DNA of 64,000 nt from Phytopseudomonas argentinensis (GTDB lineage: Bacteria; Pseudomonadota; Gammaproteobacteria; Pseudomonadales; Pseudomonadaceae): positions 1,734,060 through 1,798,059 of the forward strand of contig NZ_FORC01000001.1 in assembly GCF_900113905.1 (NCBI RefSeq). The letters run 5' to 3'. The position numbers were made by a program, and so were the translations under genes. The notes beneath the pieces were generated by a model. It was not told the DNA's origin. It made no database searches and was given only the letters and a program-made list of their open reading frames with translations. Shown one piece after another: positions 9,332-21,072 of this stretch. The stretch's first letter is position 1. The number at the start of each line of letters is the position of its first letter.

Positions 9332-9451
9332 GGGCAAATCCTCCGACCGCCAGAGGAGCGGCAACTTCAGGGTAGGATCGAGACAAAGCAAGGGCCGTGC
9401 CGAATAGCGGCACATCGCCAGATTGCGCCGCGCCCTGCCGCGCGTCAAACG

Positions 9452-9480
9452 AAAAACGGGCCGCCCATGGGCGACCCGTT
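9452..9480 (-). terminator. Rho-independent terminator after purA
   Basis: On the leftward strand an 11-bp stem (ACGGGTCGCCC with GGGCGGCCCGT, one G-U pair) has a 2-nt loop and a T-run. It sits about 40 nt after the purA stop and separates purA from the MCP gene downstream. Confidence 0.85.
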
Positions 9481-9519
9481 TCATTTACCGACCTACGGCT
9501 CTGAACGAGCCTTCGCCAT

Positions 9520-10845
<1,326 letters not shown>

Positions 10846-10891
10846 TCACGGCCGGCGAAAGTAAATCAGAATAGACGACCACGCAGGCCGC

Positions 10892-12076
10892 TCAGTCCAG
10901 CGCCAGCACCTGCCAGCGACCGTCATGCAATACCAACTGGCGATCACAGCCGACGTCGGCAGCCGCAGCCAGCTCCTGGCCGGGCAGCGCCTGCACCACA
11001 CGCTCGCCTTCGGCGCGCAAACGGCGAACCGCCTGCCACAGGTAAACGTCATGGCTGTCCGGCGCCCAGATACCGGCAGGCTCTTCGCCAAGCGGCATAT
11101 GCCCGAGCGTTACCAGGGTTTTCAGATCGGTGGAGAACCCGGTAGCGGGGCGAGCACGGCCGAAGTCAGCGCCGATGTCGTCATAGCGGCCGCCCTGGGC
11201 AATCGCCTGACCGACAGCCGGCACGAACGCGGCGAATACCACGCCGGTGTGGTAGTGGTAACCGCGCAGCTCGCCGAGATCGAAATACAGCGGCAGCTCC
11301 GGATAACGCAGTTCCAGCGCATCGGCGATGGCCACCAACTCGTCCAGGGCGGCATGCACGTCATCCGGTGCCTCGACCAGACAGGCCTGGGCCAGATCCA
11401 GCACGTCGCGACTGCCGCACAGCTCGGCCAGAGCACGCAGCATGCGGCGCAGCGAATCGGGCAGCGCCTCGGTGAGCGCGTCGATCTCGTCCATGGCCTT
11501 GCGCTGCAGGGCATCGAATAGCTGCTGCTCGGCTTCGCCAGAGAGTTCGGCGGCACGCACCAGGCCGCGGTAGATACCAACGTGCCCCAGGTCCATGTGC
11601 ACGTCCGGCACTTCGGCCAGTTCCAGGGTATCGACCAGCAGGCTGATCACCTCGACATCACTGGCCGGGCTGGCGTCGCCATACAGCTCGGCGCCCAGCT
11701 GAATCGGGCTGCGCGAAGTGGTCAGCGCCCGCGGCTGCGCATGCAGCACGCTGCCTGCGTAGCACAGCCGGCTAGGCCCCTCGCGACGCAGGGTGTGCGC
11801 ATCGATACGTGCGACCTGCGGGGTGATGTCGGCACGAAAGCCCATCTGCCGGCCGGATAGCGGATCGGTCACCTTGAAGGTGCGCAGATCCAGATCCTGG
11901 CCCGCGCCGGTGAGCAGCGACTCCAGGTATTCGATATGGGGGGTCACCACGAATTCGTAGCCCCAGCGCTGAAACAGATCCAGCACCTGACGACGCGCGA
12001 TTTCGATGCGCGCCGCTTCCGGGGGCAATACTTCTTCGATCCCATCTGGCAGCAGCCAGCGGTCTACCGTTGCCAT
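10892..12076 (-). CDS. hisZ: ATP phosphoribosyltransferase regulatory subunit HisZ
   Basis: Histidyl-tRNA-synthetase-like subunit that joins short-form HisG to make active ATP phosphoribosyltransferase, the first step of histidine synthesis, and carries the histidine feedback site. The start chosen is [15 protein letters not shown] at 12076, preceded by GAGGGA with suitable spacing; it gives 394 residues, the family length. An open frame continues upstream but looks non-coding and overlaps repeats and a terminator. Seen: class II synthetase core features such as [30 protein letters not shown] and [20 protein letters not shown]. The anticodon-binding domain of true HisRS is replaced by a short C-terminal region. 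Confidence 0.93.
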   Translation of the reverse strand: MATVDRWLLPDGIEEVLPPEAARIEIARRQVLDLFQRWGYEFVVTPHIEYLESLLTGAGQDLDLRTFKVTDPLSGRQMGFRADITPQVARIDAHTLRREGPSRLCYAGSVLHAQPRALTTSRSPIQLGAELYGDASPASDVEVISLLVDTLELAEVPDVHMDLGHVGIYRGLVRAAELSGEAEQQLFDALQRKAMDEIDALTEALPDSLRRMLRALAELCGSRDVLDLAQACLVEAPDDVHAALDELVAIADALELRYPELPLYFDLGELRGYHYHTGVVFAAFVPAVGQAIAQGGRYDDIGADFGRARPATGFSTDLKTLVTLGHMPLGEEPAGIWAPDSHDVYLWQAVRRLRAEGERVVQALPGQELAAAADVGCDRQLVLHDGRWQVLALD

Positions 12077-12421
12077 TTCGCCATTTCCCTCTTGATTCGG
12101 GCGGCACAAGCCTTCAGTGAAGCGGACGGAAAGCCAGACGCGGCAACAGGCCGGTCGACTCCAGGAACGGGCATCGAGACGATCATTGAATTGATTGCAC
12201 GAAGCCCCCACGCCAGGGGCGCGGAAAGAGGCAAGGCCAGAAGCCTTGAAAGACAGAACATAACGCTCAGTTCGTGCCGCATGATTCCCACAGGCGCAAA
12301 AAAGCCGGGATTTTCCCGGCTGCCGCATCATACCACGTCAAAAGCCTCAAGCCGCAAGCTTCACACGACAAGCGAACCCAGGGATCGGCTCGTGGCGTGC
12401 AGCTTGCGGCTCAGGGCCGCG
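12077..12421. other. Gap between hisZ and hflC: terminator, inverted repeat, no gene seen
   Basis: This 345-nt stretch holds the hflC terminator (12299-12321) and an imperfect inverted repeat with 11-bp arms AGCCGCAAGCT and AGCTTGCGGCT at about 12350-12412. In Pseudomonas genomes I know, a small DUF2065 membrane-protein gene sits here; none of the frames on either strand encodes a hydrophobic 60-residue protein, so it appears absent. Confidence 0.6.
12299..12321 (-). terminator. Rho-independent terminator after hflC
   Basis: On the leftward strand GCCGGGA / TCCCGGC with a 3-nt loop is followed by TTTTTT. It ends the hflK-hflC transcript about 100 nt past hflC, which implies that hisZ-purA has its own promoter. 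Confidence 0.88.
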
Positions 12422-13291
12422 TTATGGCTTGGACTTCTCCAGGTAGCGGAAAAAGTCGCTACTCGGATCCAGCACCAGCACGTCACGCTTGTCGGAGAAA
12501 CTCTCGCGATAGGCGTTAAGGCTGCGATAGAAGGAGTAGAACTCCTGATCCTGACCATAGGCCTTAGAGTAGATGGCCGCGGCCTGGGCATCACCCTCAC
12601 CACGCAGCTCCTCGGCCTGACGGTAGGCTTCAGCCAGGATCACCCGCTGCTGACGATCGGCGTCGGCACGAATGCCTTCCGCCAGCTCCTTACCCTTGGC
12701 GCGGTGCTCGCGAGCCTCACGCTCACGCTCGGAGCTCATGCGATCGAATACGCTGCGGTTGACTTCCTTGGGCAGGTCGATGGCCTTGACGCGAACGTCG
12801 ACCACCTCGATACCCAGCTCCCGCTGCGCCGCCCGATTGAGCGAAGCCGTGACGTCAGCCATCAGTGCATCACGCTCGCCGGACACCGACTCGTGCAACG
12901 TACGCTTACCGAACTGGTCGCGCAGCGACGCTTCGAGACGCCGCGACAGACGCTCGTCGGCGATCTGCTTCATACCGGACGTTGCGGTGTAGTAACGCTC
13001 GGCATCCAGCACACGCCATTTAGCGTAGGCATCGACCATCAGCGCTTTCTTCTCGAGGGTCAGGAAGCGCGAGTTGACGGTATCCAGGGTCAGCAGGCGG
13101 GCATCGAACTTGCGTACCTGGTTGACGTAAGGAATCTTCATATGCAGACCCGGCTGCACATCCGCCTCGACGATTCGACCGAACTGCAGCAATACCGCCC
13201 GCTCGGTCTGCGCCACGATGTAGAAGCTGCTCCACACCACCAGTGCCAGCACCACGCCGACAATCAGGGTTACCAGTGACTTATTGCTCAT
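12422..13291 (-). CDS. hflC: Protease modulator HflC
   Basis: SPFH (prohibitin-like) membrane protein that assembles with HflK into a large periplasmic cage around the FtsH protease and modulates its activity. The product is 289 residues, starting MSNKSLVTLIVG. It has one N-terminal membrane helix (about 6-24) followed by the SPFH/band-7 domain with QTERAVLLQFGRIV, then a long charged helix rich in Arg and Glu (SSEREREAREHRAKGKELAE region). The ATG overlaps the hflK stop by one base (TGATG), so translation is coupled. Confidence 0.96.
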   Translation of the reverse strand: MSNKSLVTLIVGVVLALVVWSSFYIVAQTERAVLLQFGRIVEADVQPGLHMKIPYVNQVRKFDARLLTLDTVNSRFLTLEKKALMVDAYAKWRVLDAERYYTATSGMKQIADERLSRRLEASLRDQFGKRTLHESVSGERDALMADVTASLNRAAQRELGIEVVDVRVKAIDLPKEVNRSVFDRMSSEREREAREHRAKGKELAEGIRADADRQQRVILAEAYRQAEELRGEGDAQAAAIYSKAYGQDQEFYSFYRSLNAYRESFSDKRDVLVLDPSSDFFRYLEKSKP

Positions 13292-14481
13292 CAACGGCTC
13301 TCCCTAGTGCGCACGTCTGACTGCCCGGCGCTGTTACCTACGCGCGCACCAAGATCGGCGGCGCCAGCACCCGCAGCGCTGGACGAAGCGTTGCCGCTAC
13401 CGCCACGGCTGTCGATCATCTTGTCCAGCGGCAGGTAGAGCAGGTTGTTCTGCCCCTTGTCACCGGTCACCAGCACCTTGCTGGTGCTGCTCATCATCTG
13501 CTGCATGGTGTCCAGATACAGACGCTCACGAGTGACTTCCGGTGCCTTGCGATACTCGGCTACCAGCGCGGTGAAACGATCCGCCTCACCCTGGGCGCGG
13601 GAGATCACTTCGTCGCGGTAACCGCTGGCATCCTCGATCAGACGCTGGGCCTGACCACGGGCTTCCGGCACCACGCCATTGGCGTAGGTTTCCGCCTGGT
13701 TCTTCTCACGCTGCTCGTCTTCACGGGCACGAATCACGTCATCGAAGGCTTCCTGCACCTCACGCGGCGCCGCGGCGCTCTGCAGGTTCACCTGAGTCAC
13801 GGTGATACCGGTGCGATAGGTGTCGAGGAAACGCTGCAGACGGTCGCGCACATCGCCAGCCATCTGCTCACGCCCCTCGGTCAGCACCTGATCCATCTCG
13901 GTGGAGCCCACCACGTGGCGTACGGCGCTGTCGGTCGCATGCTGCAGACTGGTCTCCGGCATGTCGACGTTGAGGACGAAATCCTGCAGGTTGGTGATCT
14001 TGTACTGAACGGTCAGTGGCACTTCGATGATGTTTTCGTCTTCGGTCAACATCTGCCCCTGCTTGCTGTAAGCGCGCTCGCGGGTGACGTTTTCCTGAAA
14101 CTTGCGATCGATCGGCGGGAAGTAGATGTTCAGGCCCGGGCCGACGGTCTCGTGGTATTTGCCGAAACGCAGCACGACGGCCTGCTCCTGCTCATCGACC
14201 ACATAGATAGCGTTGTACAGCCAAAAAGCGCCCACGACGGCCAGCGCAACGAACAGCAGGCCGAAACCGCCACCTTTGCCTCTGGAACCATTGTTGTCAC
14301 TGCCGCGTTTGTTGCCGCCACCGAACACTCCATTGAGTTTGTCCTGTAGCTTGCGGAAGGCTTCGTCAAGATCCGGTGGTCCCTTGCGGTCGCCGCCGCC
14401 ACCGCCGCCATTACCACGACGGCCGCCGCCACCCCAGGGATCCTGATTGTTCGAGTTGCCACCCGGCTCATTCCAAGCCAT
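13291..14481 (-). CDS. hflK: FtsH protease activity modulator HflK
   Basis: Partner of HflC in the FtsH-associated HflKC complex. The start chosen is MAWNEPGGNSNN at 14481, with GGAGAG upstream; it gives 396 residues. Seen: a cytoplasmic Gly/Asn/Asp-rich N-terminus (about 5-75) typical of HflK, one membrane helix (about 80-98, FGLLFVALAVVGAFWLYNAI), the SPFH domain (VDEQEQAVVLRFGKYHET onward) and a long charged coiled-coil region. The C-terminus is Ser/Gly/Ala-rich. It lies 98 nt downstream of hflX in the same direction. Confidence 0.96.
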   Translation of the reverse strand: MAWNEPGGNSNNQDPWGGGGRRGNGGGGGGDRKGPPDLDEAFRKLQDKLNGVFGGGNKRGSDNNGSRGKGGGFGLLFVALAVVGAFWLYNAIYVVDEQEQAVVLRFGKYHETVGPGLNIYFPPIDRKFQENVTRERAYSKQGQMLTEDENIIEVPLTVQYKITNLQDFVLNVDMPETSLQHATDSAVRHVVGSTEMDQVLTEGREQMAGDVRDRLQRFLDTYRTGITVTQVNLQSAAAPREVQEAFDDVIRAREDEQREKNQAETYANGVVPEARGQAQRLIEDASGYRDEVISRAQGEADRFTALVAEYRKAPEVTRERLYLDTMQQMMSSTSKVLVTGDKGQNNLLYLPLDKMIDSRGGSGNASSSAAGAGAADLGARVGNSAGQSDVRTRESR

Positions 14482-14579
14482 AGCGCTCTCCATACTGATA
14501 AAGCAAAGACGCGCCAAAGGGCGCGCCCACCAATGCTACAGAATGCCCGCATCCAGCGGCAAAATCACCGCTTCGGGCT

Positions 14580-15881
14580 TTATTGCAAAGTGTGTTGCTC
14601 GATGAATTCTAGCGGCTGCAGGCCTTCACGGCTGACCAGACGGTTAAGTTCGACGCGCGGAATGCGCACCTGCAAGAGGCTGCTGCCGTCTTCGGCATAG
14701 GACTCCTGCAGCACTGCGCCCAGTTCAAAGAACTGCGCTCGCAAGCGCGCCAGGCGCTGCGGCAGCTGTAGCGTGGCAATGAACAGGTCATCACCGAGCA
14801 GCTCGGCAATCGCCTGTTTGAGCAGGGGCAAGCCGCGACCATCACGCGCCGACAACCACACCCGCTCGGGGCGCCCATCGGCGGTGCGCTGGATTTGCGG
14901 TTCCACACCCTCAAGCAGGTCGAGCTTGTTGTAGACCTCGAGCACCGGCAAATCCTGGGCGCCGATTTCTCCAAGCACCGCCAGCACCTGCTCGATCTGC
15001 GCATCGCGCTCCGGCTCGTGGGAGTCGATCACGTGCAGCAGCAAGTCGGAGTTGCTCGACTCTTCGAGCGTCGCGCGAAACGCCTCGACCAGCTTGTGCG
15101 GCAGGTGCCGAATGAACCCTACGGTATCGGCCAGCACCACCGGCCCCAGATCGTCGAGTTGCAGGCGACGCAGGGTCGGATCGAGGGTGGCGAACAGTTG
15201 ATCGGCGGCGTAGACGTCGGACTCGGTCAGGGCATTGAACAAGGTGGACTTGCCGGCGTTGGTATAACCGACCAGCGACACGGACGGGATATCCGCACGC
15301 TTGCGACCACGCCGCGCCTGCTCGCGCTGGCTGCGCACCTTCTCGAGCTTCTGCTTGATCTGGCGAATGCGTACACGCAACAGGCGACGGTCGGTTTCCA
15401 GCTGGGTTTCACCCGGGCCGCGCAAGCCGATACCGCCCTTCTGCCGCTCAAGGTGGGTCCAGCCGCGCACCAGGCGGGTGCTCATGTGGTCGAGCTGAGC
15501 CAGCTCGACCTGCAGCTTGCCTTCATGGGTACGCGCGCGCTGGGCGAAAATATCGAGGATCAGTCCGGTACGATCCAGTACGCGGCACTCGAACATGCGC
15601 TCGAGGTTACGCTCCTGGCTGGGCGTGAGGACGTGATTGAAGATGACCAGGTCGGCCTTATGGGCCTTGACCTGGTCACGCAGCTCTTCCACCTTGCCGC
15701 TACCGATGAGGAATTTCGCCGTGGGCCGACTATTGGGCACACTGAAAAACGCCACGGTATCGGCACCGGCGGAAAGTGCCAGCTCCTGAAACTCCTGGGG
15801 ATCCTCGCTCGCCTCGGTGTTCTGACTATCCAGATGAACCAGGATGGCCCGTTCACCCCCTTCATGGCGCTCGAAGAACAA
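14580..15881 (-). CDS. hflX: GTPase HflX
   Basis: Ribosome-associated GTPase that rescues or splits stalled 70S ribosomes, notably under heat stress. The product is 433 residues. Seen: an N-terminal nucleotide-binding-like HflX domain (about 1-110), a helical linker with the Arg/Lys-rich RSQREQARRGRKR, then the GTPase domain with G1 GYTNAGKST (about 205-213), G3 DTVGF and G4 NKLD. It lies 14 nt after hfq in the conserved miaA-hfq-hflX order. Confidence 0.97.
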   Translation of the reverse strand: MFFERHEGGERAILVHLDSQNTEASEDPQEFQELALSAGADTVAFFSVPNSRPTAKFLIGSGKVEELRDQVKAHKADLVIFNHVLTPSQERNLERMFECRVLDRTGLILDIFAQRARTHEGKLQVELAQLDHMSTRLVRGWTHLERQKGGIGLRGPGETQLETDRRLLRVRIRQIKQKLEKVRSQREQARRGRKRADIPSVSLVGYTNAGKSTLFNALTESDVYAADQLFATLDPTLRRLQLDDLGPVVLADTVGFIRHLPHKLVEAFRATLEESSNSDLLLHVIDSHEPERDAQIEQVLAVLGEIGAQDLPVLEVYNKLDLLEGVEPQIQRTADGRPERVWLSARDGRGLPLLKQAIAELLGDDLFIATLQLPQRLARLRAQFFELGAVLQESYAEDGSSLLQVRIPRVELNRLVSREGLQPLEFIEQHTLQ

Positions 15882-15895
15882 TGCGACCCCCTGGG

Positions 15896-16213
<318 letters not shown>

Positions 16214-16268
16214 CTACAAACGGCTTTTGCACGCCTTCCCCCAAGGATAGACGGCCCGCGGCAAGGTC

Positions 16269-17225
16269 TCAGCTCAATATGGAGACCGTCGCCAGGTATT
16301 TCAAGGCACGTGGCAGATTGTCGCAATCAAGGCTGTCCAACCAGTGCACATCTTGCCAACTGCGTAACCAGGTGAACTGCCGCTTGGCCAGCTGGCGGGT
16401 GGCGATGATGCCACGCTCGCGCATCTGCTCCGCGCTGAGCCGCCCCTCCAGATGATCCCATACCTGCCGATAGCCCACCGCCCTGATAGACGGCATTTCG
16501 CCGTGCAGGTCACCACGCCGATGCAGGCGTTCGACCTCGGCGACGAAGCCCTGTTCCAGCATCAGATCAAATCGTTGAGCGATTCGTTCGTGAAGAATAT
16601 GCCGCTGCGCAGGCGCTATCGCCAACTGCGCGACAGTATAAGCCAAGCCACTGCCGGATGAAGCGGCTTCGCTCTGCTGCATACGCAGTTGCGTCATGGT
16701 CATGCCGCTGACCCGAAAGACCTCCAGAGCCCGAACCAGACGCTGCGGATCGTTCGGGTGAATGCGCGCCGCCGACTGCGGATCCACCGCCTGCAGCTCG
16801 GCATGCAGGGCCGCTAATCCCTCACGTTCGGCACGCGCTTCCAGCTCGGCGCGCACCTCGGCATCGGCGCCCGGCATATCAGCCAGGCCCTCGAGCAGCG
16901 CCTTGTAATACAGCATGGTGCCGCCGACCAGCAGGGGAATGCGTCCCCGCGCGGTGATGTCGGCCATCGCCGCCAGGGCATCACGCCGGAAATCGGCCGC
17001 CGAATAGGCCTCGGCCGGGTCACGAATATCCACCAGGTGGTGAGGAAAGGCGTCGAGAGTGGCCCGATCCGGCTTGGCCGTCCCGATATCCATGCCGCGA
17101 TAGACCAGCGCCGAGTCTACGCTGACCAGCTCGCAGGGCAGCACGCGCGCCAGGGCCAACGCCAGATCGGTCTTGCCGGACGCAGTCGGGCCCATCAGAA
17201 AGATGGCAGGAGGAAGGGAAGACAT
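16269..17225 (-). CDS. miaA: tRNA dimethylallyltransferase
   Basis: Adds dimethylallyl to N6 of A37 in tRNAs that read U-starting codons, the first step toward ms2i6A. The product is 318 residues. Seen: the P-loop [11 protein letters not shown] (about 12-22), [17 protein letters not shown] (about 35-51), the DIRDPAE segment and the later [20 protein letters not shown], all MiaA hallmarks. It lies downstream of mutL and about 110 nt upstream of hfq; in gammaproteobacteria an hfq promoter often lies inside miaA, but I did not assign one here. Confidence 0.97.
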   Translation of the reverse strand: MSSLPPAIFLMGPTASGKTDLALALARVLPCELVSVDSALVYRGMDIGTAKPDRATLDAFPHHLVDIRDPAEAYSAADFRRDALAAMADITARGRIPLLVGGTMLYYKALLEGLADMPGADAEVRAELEARAEREGLAALHAELQAVDPQSAARIHPNDPQRLVRALEVFRVSGMTMTQLRMQQSEAASSGSGLAYTVAQLAIAPAQRHILHERIAQRFDLMLEQGFVAEVERLHRRGDLHGEMPSIRAVGYRQVWDHLEGRLSAEQMRERGIIATRQLAKRQFTWLRSWQDVHWLDSLDCDNLPRALKYLATVSILS

Positions 17226-17294
17226 CGGCTCGACTCGGATGAACGGCGGCCCATTTTCAGGGCATCGGCGGCCCGCCGCAAGCGCGCTGCTGGA

Positions 17295-19169
17295 TCACTG
17301 GCCGCGCAGGAACAATTTGTCCAACTGGTCCAGGCTCATCTGCGTCCAGGTCGGCCGGCCGTGGTTGCACTGGCCGCTGCGCTCGGTCTGCTCCATATCG
17401 CGCAGCAGCGCGTTCATTTCCGGCAGGGTCAGGCGGCGATTGGCACGCACCGCGCCGTGGCAGGCCATGGTACCGAGGAGCTCGTTGAGGTGTGCCTGAA
17501 TGCGGTCACTGGTGCCGTACTCGAGCAGATCGGCCAGCACATCACTGACCAGCCGGGTCGCCTCGGCCTGCTTGAGCAGCACCGGGATCTGCCGGATCGC
17601 CAGGGTTTCCGGGCCCAGGCGCTGCAGCTCGAAGCCCAGCTTCTGGAACCATTGACCATGCTCTTCGGCGCAATCCGCCTCACGCTGACTGACAGCGATG
17701 GACTCGGGCACCAGCAGCGGTTGACCGCGTAGCCCCTCGCTGGCCATCGCCACCTTGAGGCGCTCGTACATGATCCGCTCATGGGCCGCGTGCATATCGA
17801 CCACCACCAGGCCGTGAGCGCTTTCCGCCAGAATGTAGATGCCCTTGAGCTGGGCGATGGCGTAGCCGAGCGGCGGAATATCGCCCTGTTGCTCCGGCAG
17901 CGTGACGGGAGCCGCACCCGCCGGCAGCGGCGCGAAGAACTCACGGTAAACACCCTGAGCCTCTGCCGCGGGAAGCGATGCTTCGCTGCGCTGCCCCTGG
18001 TAGCCAGCCCCCGATGACCGCCAGAGCGACTCCACGGGGCGCTCGAGCACGCTGGCGGACAGGCCCATTTCACCTTGCGGGCCGAACTCGCCCGCCGCCT
18101 GGCCGGTTGGCCGCAATACGCTTTCCACGACAGCCGGGGTTGCCAGCTGACTTTCCGGGCGCACCTCACCAAGCGCGCGGTGCAGGGTACCATACAGGAA
18201 GTCATGGACCATGCGCCCCTCGCGGAAACGCACTTCGTGCTTGGTGGGGTGCACGTTGACGTCGACGGCAGTCGGGTCGATTTCCAGAAACAACACGAAG
18301 GTCGGATGGCGACCGTTGAACAGCACGTCGCGATAGGCCTGGCGCACTGCGTGGGCAACCAGCTTGTCGCGCACCATGCGGCCATTGACGTAGAAATACT
18401 GCAGATCCGCCTGGCTGCGCGAGAAGGTCGGCAAGCCCACCCAGCCCCACAGGTGCAAACCGTTGCGCTCGATATCGATGGGCAGCGCCTGCTCGAGAAA
18501 GCCGGCACTGCACACGGAGGCGACACGCCGCGCGCGGCTGGCGTCGTCGTTGGCCTCGTGCAGCGACAACACGCTCTTGCCGTTATGGCGCAGGTGGAAG
18601 GCCACATCGAAGCGCGCCAGGGCCAGGCGCTTGATGACTTCCTGCAGGTGATCGAACTCGGTCTTCTCGGCCTTGAGGAACTTGCGCCGCGCCGGGGTAT
18701 TGAAGAACAGGTCGCGCACTTCCACCGAAGTGCCCACCGGATGCGCCGCTGGCTGCACCCGCGGCTGCATGTCGCGGCCCTCGGTTTCCACCTGCCAGGC
18801 CTGGTCGGCATCGGCGGTGCGCGAGGTCAGGGTCAGCCGCGCGACCGAGCTGATCGAAGCCAGGGCCTCGCCACGAAAGCCCATGCTCATGACCTGTTCG
18901 AGATCCTCGAGATCACGAATCTTGCTGGTGGCGTGACGGGCCAGGGCCAGCGGCAGGTCATCGGCGGCGATGCCGCGGCCGTCGTCACGCACCCGCAACA
19001 GCTTCACGCCGCCCTGCTCGACATCCACTTCGATGCGCCTGGCGCCGGAGTCCAGGCTGTTCTCCAGCAGCTCCTTGGCCACCGATGCCGGGCGCTCGAC
19101 CACCTCACCGGCAGCAATCTGGTTTGCCAGCCGCGGGCTGAGCAGCTGGATGCGCAGCGCCTCACTCAT
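17295..19169 (-). CDS. mutL: DNA mismatch repair protein MutL
   Basis: Links mismatch recognition by MutS to strand incision. The product is 624 residues. The N-terminal GHKL ATPase domain shows [16 protein letters not shown] and [13 protein letters not shown] within residues 1-110. A Pro/Gly/Gln-rich linker (about 335-420) leads to the C-terminal dimerisation domain. That domain carries [14 protein letters not shown] (about residue 456-470), fitting the DQHA(X)2E(X)4E endonuclease metal site (Met for Gln) of MutL proteins from MutH-less bacteria, so it probably nicks DNA itself. The start overlaps the amiB stop by 4 nt. Confidence 0.97.
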   Translation of the reverse strand: MSEALRIQLLSPRLANQIAAGEVVERPASVAKELLENSLDSGARRIEVDVEQGGVKLLRVRDDGRGIAADDLPLALARHATSKIRDLEDLEQVMSMGFRGEALASISSVARLTLTSRTADADQAWQVETEGRDMQPRVQPAAHPVGTSVEVRDLFFNTPARRKFLKAEKTEFDHLQEVIKRLALARFDVAFHLRHNGKSVLSLHEANDDASRARRVASVCSAGFLEQALPIDIERNGLHLWGWVGLPTFSRSQADLQYFYVNGRMVRDKLVAHAVRQAYRDVLFNGRHPTFVLFLEIDPTAVDVNVHPTKHEVRFREGRMVHDFLYGTLHRALGEVRPESQLATPAVVESVLRPTGQAAGEFGPQGEMGLSASVLERPVESLWRSSGAGYQGQRSEASLPAAEAQGVYREFFAPLPAGAAPVTLPEQQGDIPPLGYAIAQLKGIYILAESAHGLVVVDMHAAHERIMYERLKVAMASEGLRGQPLLVPESIAVSQREADCAEEHGQWFQKLGFELQRLGPETLAIRQIPVLLKQAEATRLVSDVLADLLEYGTSDRIQAHLNELLGTMACHGAVRANRRLTLPEMNALLRDMEQTERSGQCNHGRPTWTQMSLDQLDKLFLRGQ

Positions 19170-20584
19170 GGCTGGGCAGCCAGCGAGGTCGCCGGAATGT
19201 GCAGCGTCTGGCCGACCTTGATCATATCGGACTTCAGTGAGTTGGCAGTACGCAGGCTGGCCAGGCTGACCTGGTAACGCTGAGCGATCAGCGCCAGGCT
19301 CTCGCCGGAGGCGACCACGTGCTCACGGGGCCCCTGGGCGATCTTGCCGTTGTCGCGCAGCCAGGCGATGTAGGTACCGGGCGGCGGATTCTGCTCGAAG
19401 AACTGCTTCACCCCGGTGACGATGGAGCGCGACAGGCTTTGCTGGTGGCTGGCCGAGTGCAGCTTGCGGGCCTCGCTGGGGTTGGAGATGAAGCCGGTCT
19501 CCACCAGGATCGACGGAATGTCCGGCGACTTCAGCACCATGAAGCCGGCCTGTTCGACGCGGCGCTTGTGCAGCGGAGTGACCTGGCCCATCTGGCCGAG
19601 CACCTTCTGCCCGACATTCAGGCTGGAGGACAGCGAGGCGGTCATCGACAGGTCGAGCAGCACGCCGGCGAGCATACGGTCCTTGTCTTCGAGGCTGACG
19701 TTGCCGGCCCCGCCGATCAGGTCGGACTGGTTCTCGGCATCAGCCAACCAGCGTGCGGTTTCCGAGGTGGCACCGCGATCCGACAGCGCATACACCGAGG
19801 CGCCAAAGGCCGCTGCCCGTGGCGCGGCATCGGCGTGAATGGATACGAACAGATCGGCGCCCTTCTTGCGGGCGATCTCGGTGCGTTTGCGCAGTGGAAT
19901 GAAGTAGTCGCCGGTGCGCACCAACTCGCCACGGAAGCCTTTCTGGGCGTTGATCTGGCGCTGCAGCTCCTTGGCAATGGACAGGGTCACGTTCTTCTCG
20001 AACTGGCCCTTGGTGGGGCCCAGTGCGCCCGGGTCCTCGCCACCGTGACCGGCATCGATGGCGATCACGATATCGCGCTTGCCGCCGGGCACCGGCGCCA
20101 GCTTGGGCGGCGCCTGGGTCGGGGTGACGGGCACCGGCGGCGCGCTGGCAGTGGTAGTCGATGGCAGGCTGGGCGCCGCGTCCGAGGCCTGATCGAACAG
20201 GTCGACCACCAACCGGTTGCCGTACTGCTGATTGGGCGCCAGGGTAAAGCTCTTCGGCGTGACCTGGGCAGACAGGTCGATGACCACGCGCAGATCGTCG
20301 GGGGTACGCTGCGCCGAGCGCACGGCCGTGATCGGCGTATTGCTCAGAGCAAGCTTGTCCAGCGAGGTCACCAGTTTGGCGCCGCTGATATCGATGACGA
20401 TACGATCCGGCGCGCTCAGCGTGAACACGCTGTGCTGCACCGGCCCGGACAGGTCGAAGACCAGGCGCGTGTTGTCCGGCGCGCGCCACAGGCGAACGCT
20501 GCGCACATCCGACGCGGCCCATACGTCGGCTGCCATGACCGCCAACATCAGCCCGACCGCGATCATTCGCGCGCCTATGCGCAT
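19166..20584 (-). CDS. amiB: N-acetylmuramoyl-L-alanine amidase AmiB-type, with LysM
   Basis: Periplasmic amidase that cleaves the stem peptide from muramic acid at the division septum. The start chosen is [11 protein letters not shown] at 20584 because it places a signal peptide ([17 protein letters not shown]) at the N-terminus; an in-frame ATG 24 nt upstream is possible. The product is 472 residues. Seen: an AMIN domain (about 25-130, [19 protein letters not shown]), a Pro/Ala/Thr linker, Amidase_3 with the zinc-site motif [16 protein letters not shown] and a later VETGFISNP, then a C-terminal LysM ([19 protein letters not shown]) that binds peptidoglycan. It lies between tsaE and mutL. 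Confidence 0.95.
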   Translation of the reverse strand: MRIGARMIAVGLMLAVMAADVWAASDVRSVRLWRAPDNTRLVFDLSGPVQHSVFTLSAPDRIVIDISGAKLVTSLDKLALSNTPITAVRSAQRTPDDLRVVIDLSAQVTPKSFTLAPNQQYGNRLVVDLFDQASDAAPSLPSTTTASAPPVPVTPTQAPPKLAPVPGGKRDIVIAIDAGHGGEDPGALGPTKGQFEKNVTLSIAKELQRQINAQKGFRGELVRTGDYFIPLRKRTEIARKKGADLFVSIHADAAPRAAAFGASVYALSDRGATSETARWLADAENQSDLIGGAGNVSLEDKDRMLAGVLLDLSMTASLSSSLNVGQKVLGQMGQVTPLHKRRVEQAGFMVLKSPDIPSILVETGFISNPSEARKLHSASHQQSLSRSIVTGVKQFFEQNPPPGTYIAWLRDNGKIAQGPREHVVASGESLALIAQRYQVSLASLRTANSLKSDMIKVGQTLHIPATSLAAQP

Positions 20585-20604
20585 ACCCGCCCCCACTCTA
20601 TCGT

Positions 20605-21072
20605 TCATGCCCCGGGTGCCAAAACGGCACACCAGTGTTCACCCTTCGCGCTATGACTGCGAAGCAGCAGCGACCGGCCACCCGCTCGCGGGCTAATGGT
20701 AATGTCAAGGTCGGCCTTTGGCAAAACGCCGGCACCGCGCTGCGGCCACTCGATCAGGCACAGGGCATCAGCGTCGAAGTAATCGCGAATGCCGAGGAAC
20801 TCCAGCTCCTCGGGATCGACCAGGCGATAGAGGTCGAAATGGAAGGCACGGACTTCGCCGATCTCGTAGGGCTCGACCAGGGTAAACGTGGGGCTTTTCA
20901 CCGCGCCACGGTGCCCGAGGCCTTGCAGCATGCCGCGTGACAGCGTGGTCTTGCCGGCGCCCAGATCCCCTTCCAGGTAAATCATGCCGCGCCCCTGGGT
21001 GGCTGCAGCAATGCGCGCGCCGAGCGCCAGCATGGCGTCTTCATCGGCGGCGAACAGTTCTATTTCCGACAA
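20605..21072 (-). CDS. tsaE: tRNA threonylcarbamoyladenosine biosynthesis ATPase TsaE
   Basis: P-loop ATPase that works with TsaB and TsaD to make t6A37 in ANN-decoding tRNAs. I choose a TTG start at 21072 ([12 protein letters not shown]) since GAGGAG lies 8 nt upstream, and this yields 155 residues, the family size; the ATG further upstream (21111) adds an unlikely Arg-rich extension. Seen: the Walker A loop [15 protein letters not shown], then [11 protein letters not shown] and the Walker B-like [19 protein letters not shown]. It overlaps the 3' end of nnr by 13 nt. Confidence 0.94.
   Translation of the reverse strand: MSEIELFAADEDAMLALGARIAAATQGRGMIYLEGDLGAGKTTLSRGMLQGLGHRGAVKSPTFTLVEPYEIGEVRAFHFDLYRLVDPEELEFLGIRDYFDADALCLIEWPQRGAGVLPKADLDITISPRAGGRSLLLRSHSAKGEHWCAVLAPGA

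Noticed and set aside
9332..9460. FliA promoter for the MCP gene
   Set aside because: A TGAAGTTG word is present but no GCCGATAA-like element follows at the required 11-nt spacing; a weak TTGACG-N17-CAATCT is all that is seen.
12077..12331. 85-residue N-terminal extension of HisZ
   Set aside because: The extension is not HisZ-like, runs through a terminator-proximal region, and a good ribosome site precedes the ATG at 12076 that gives the normal 394-residue length.
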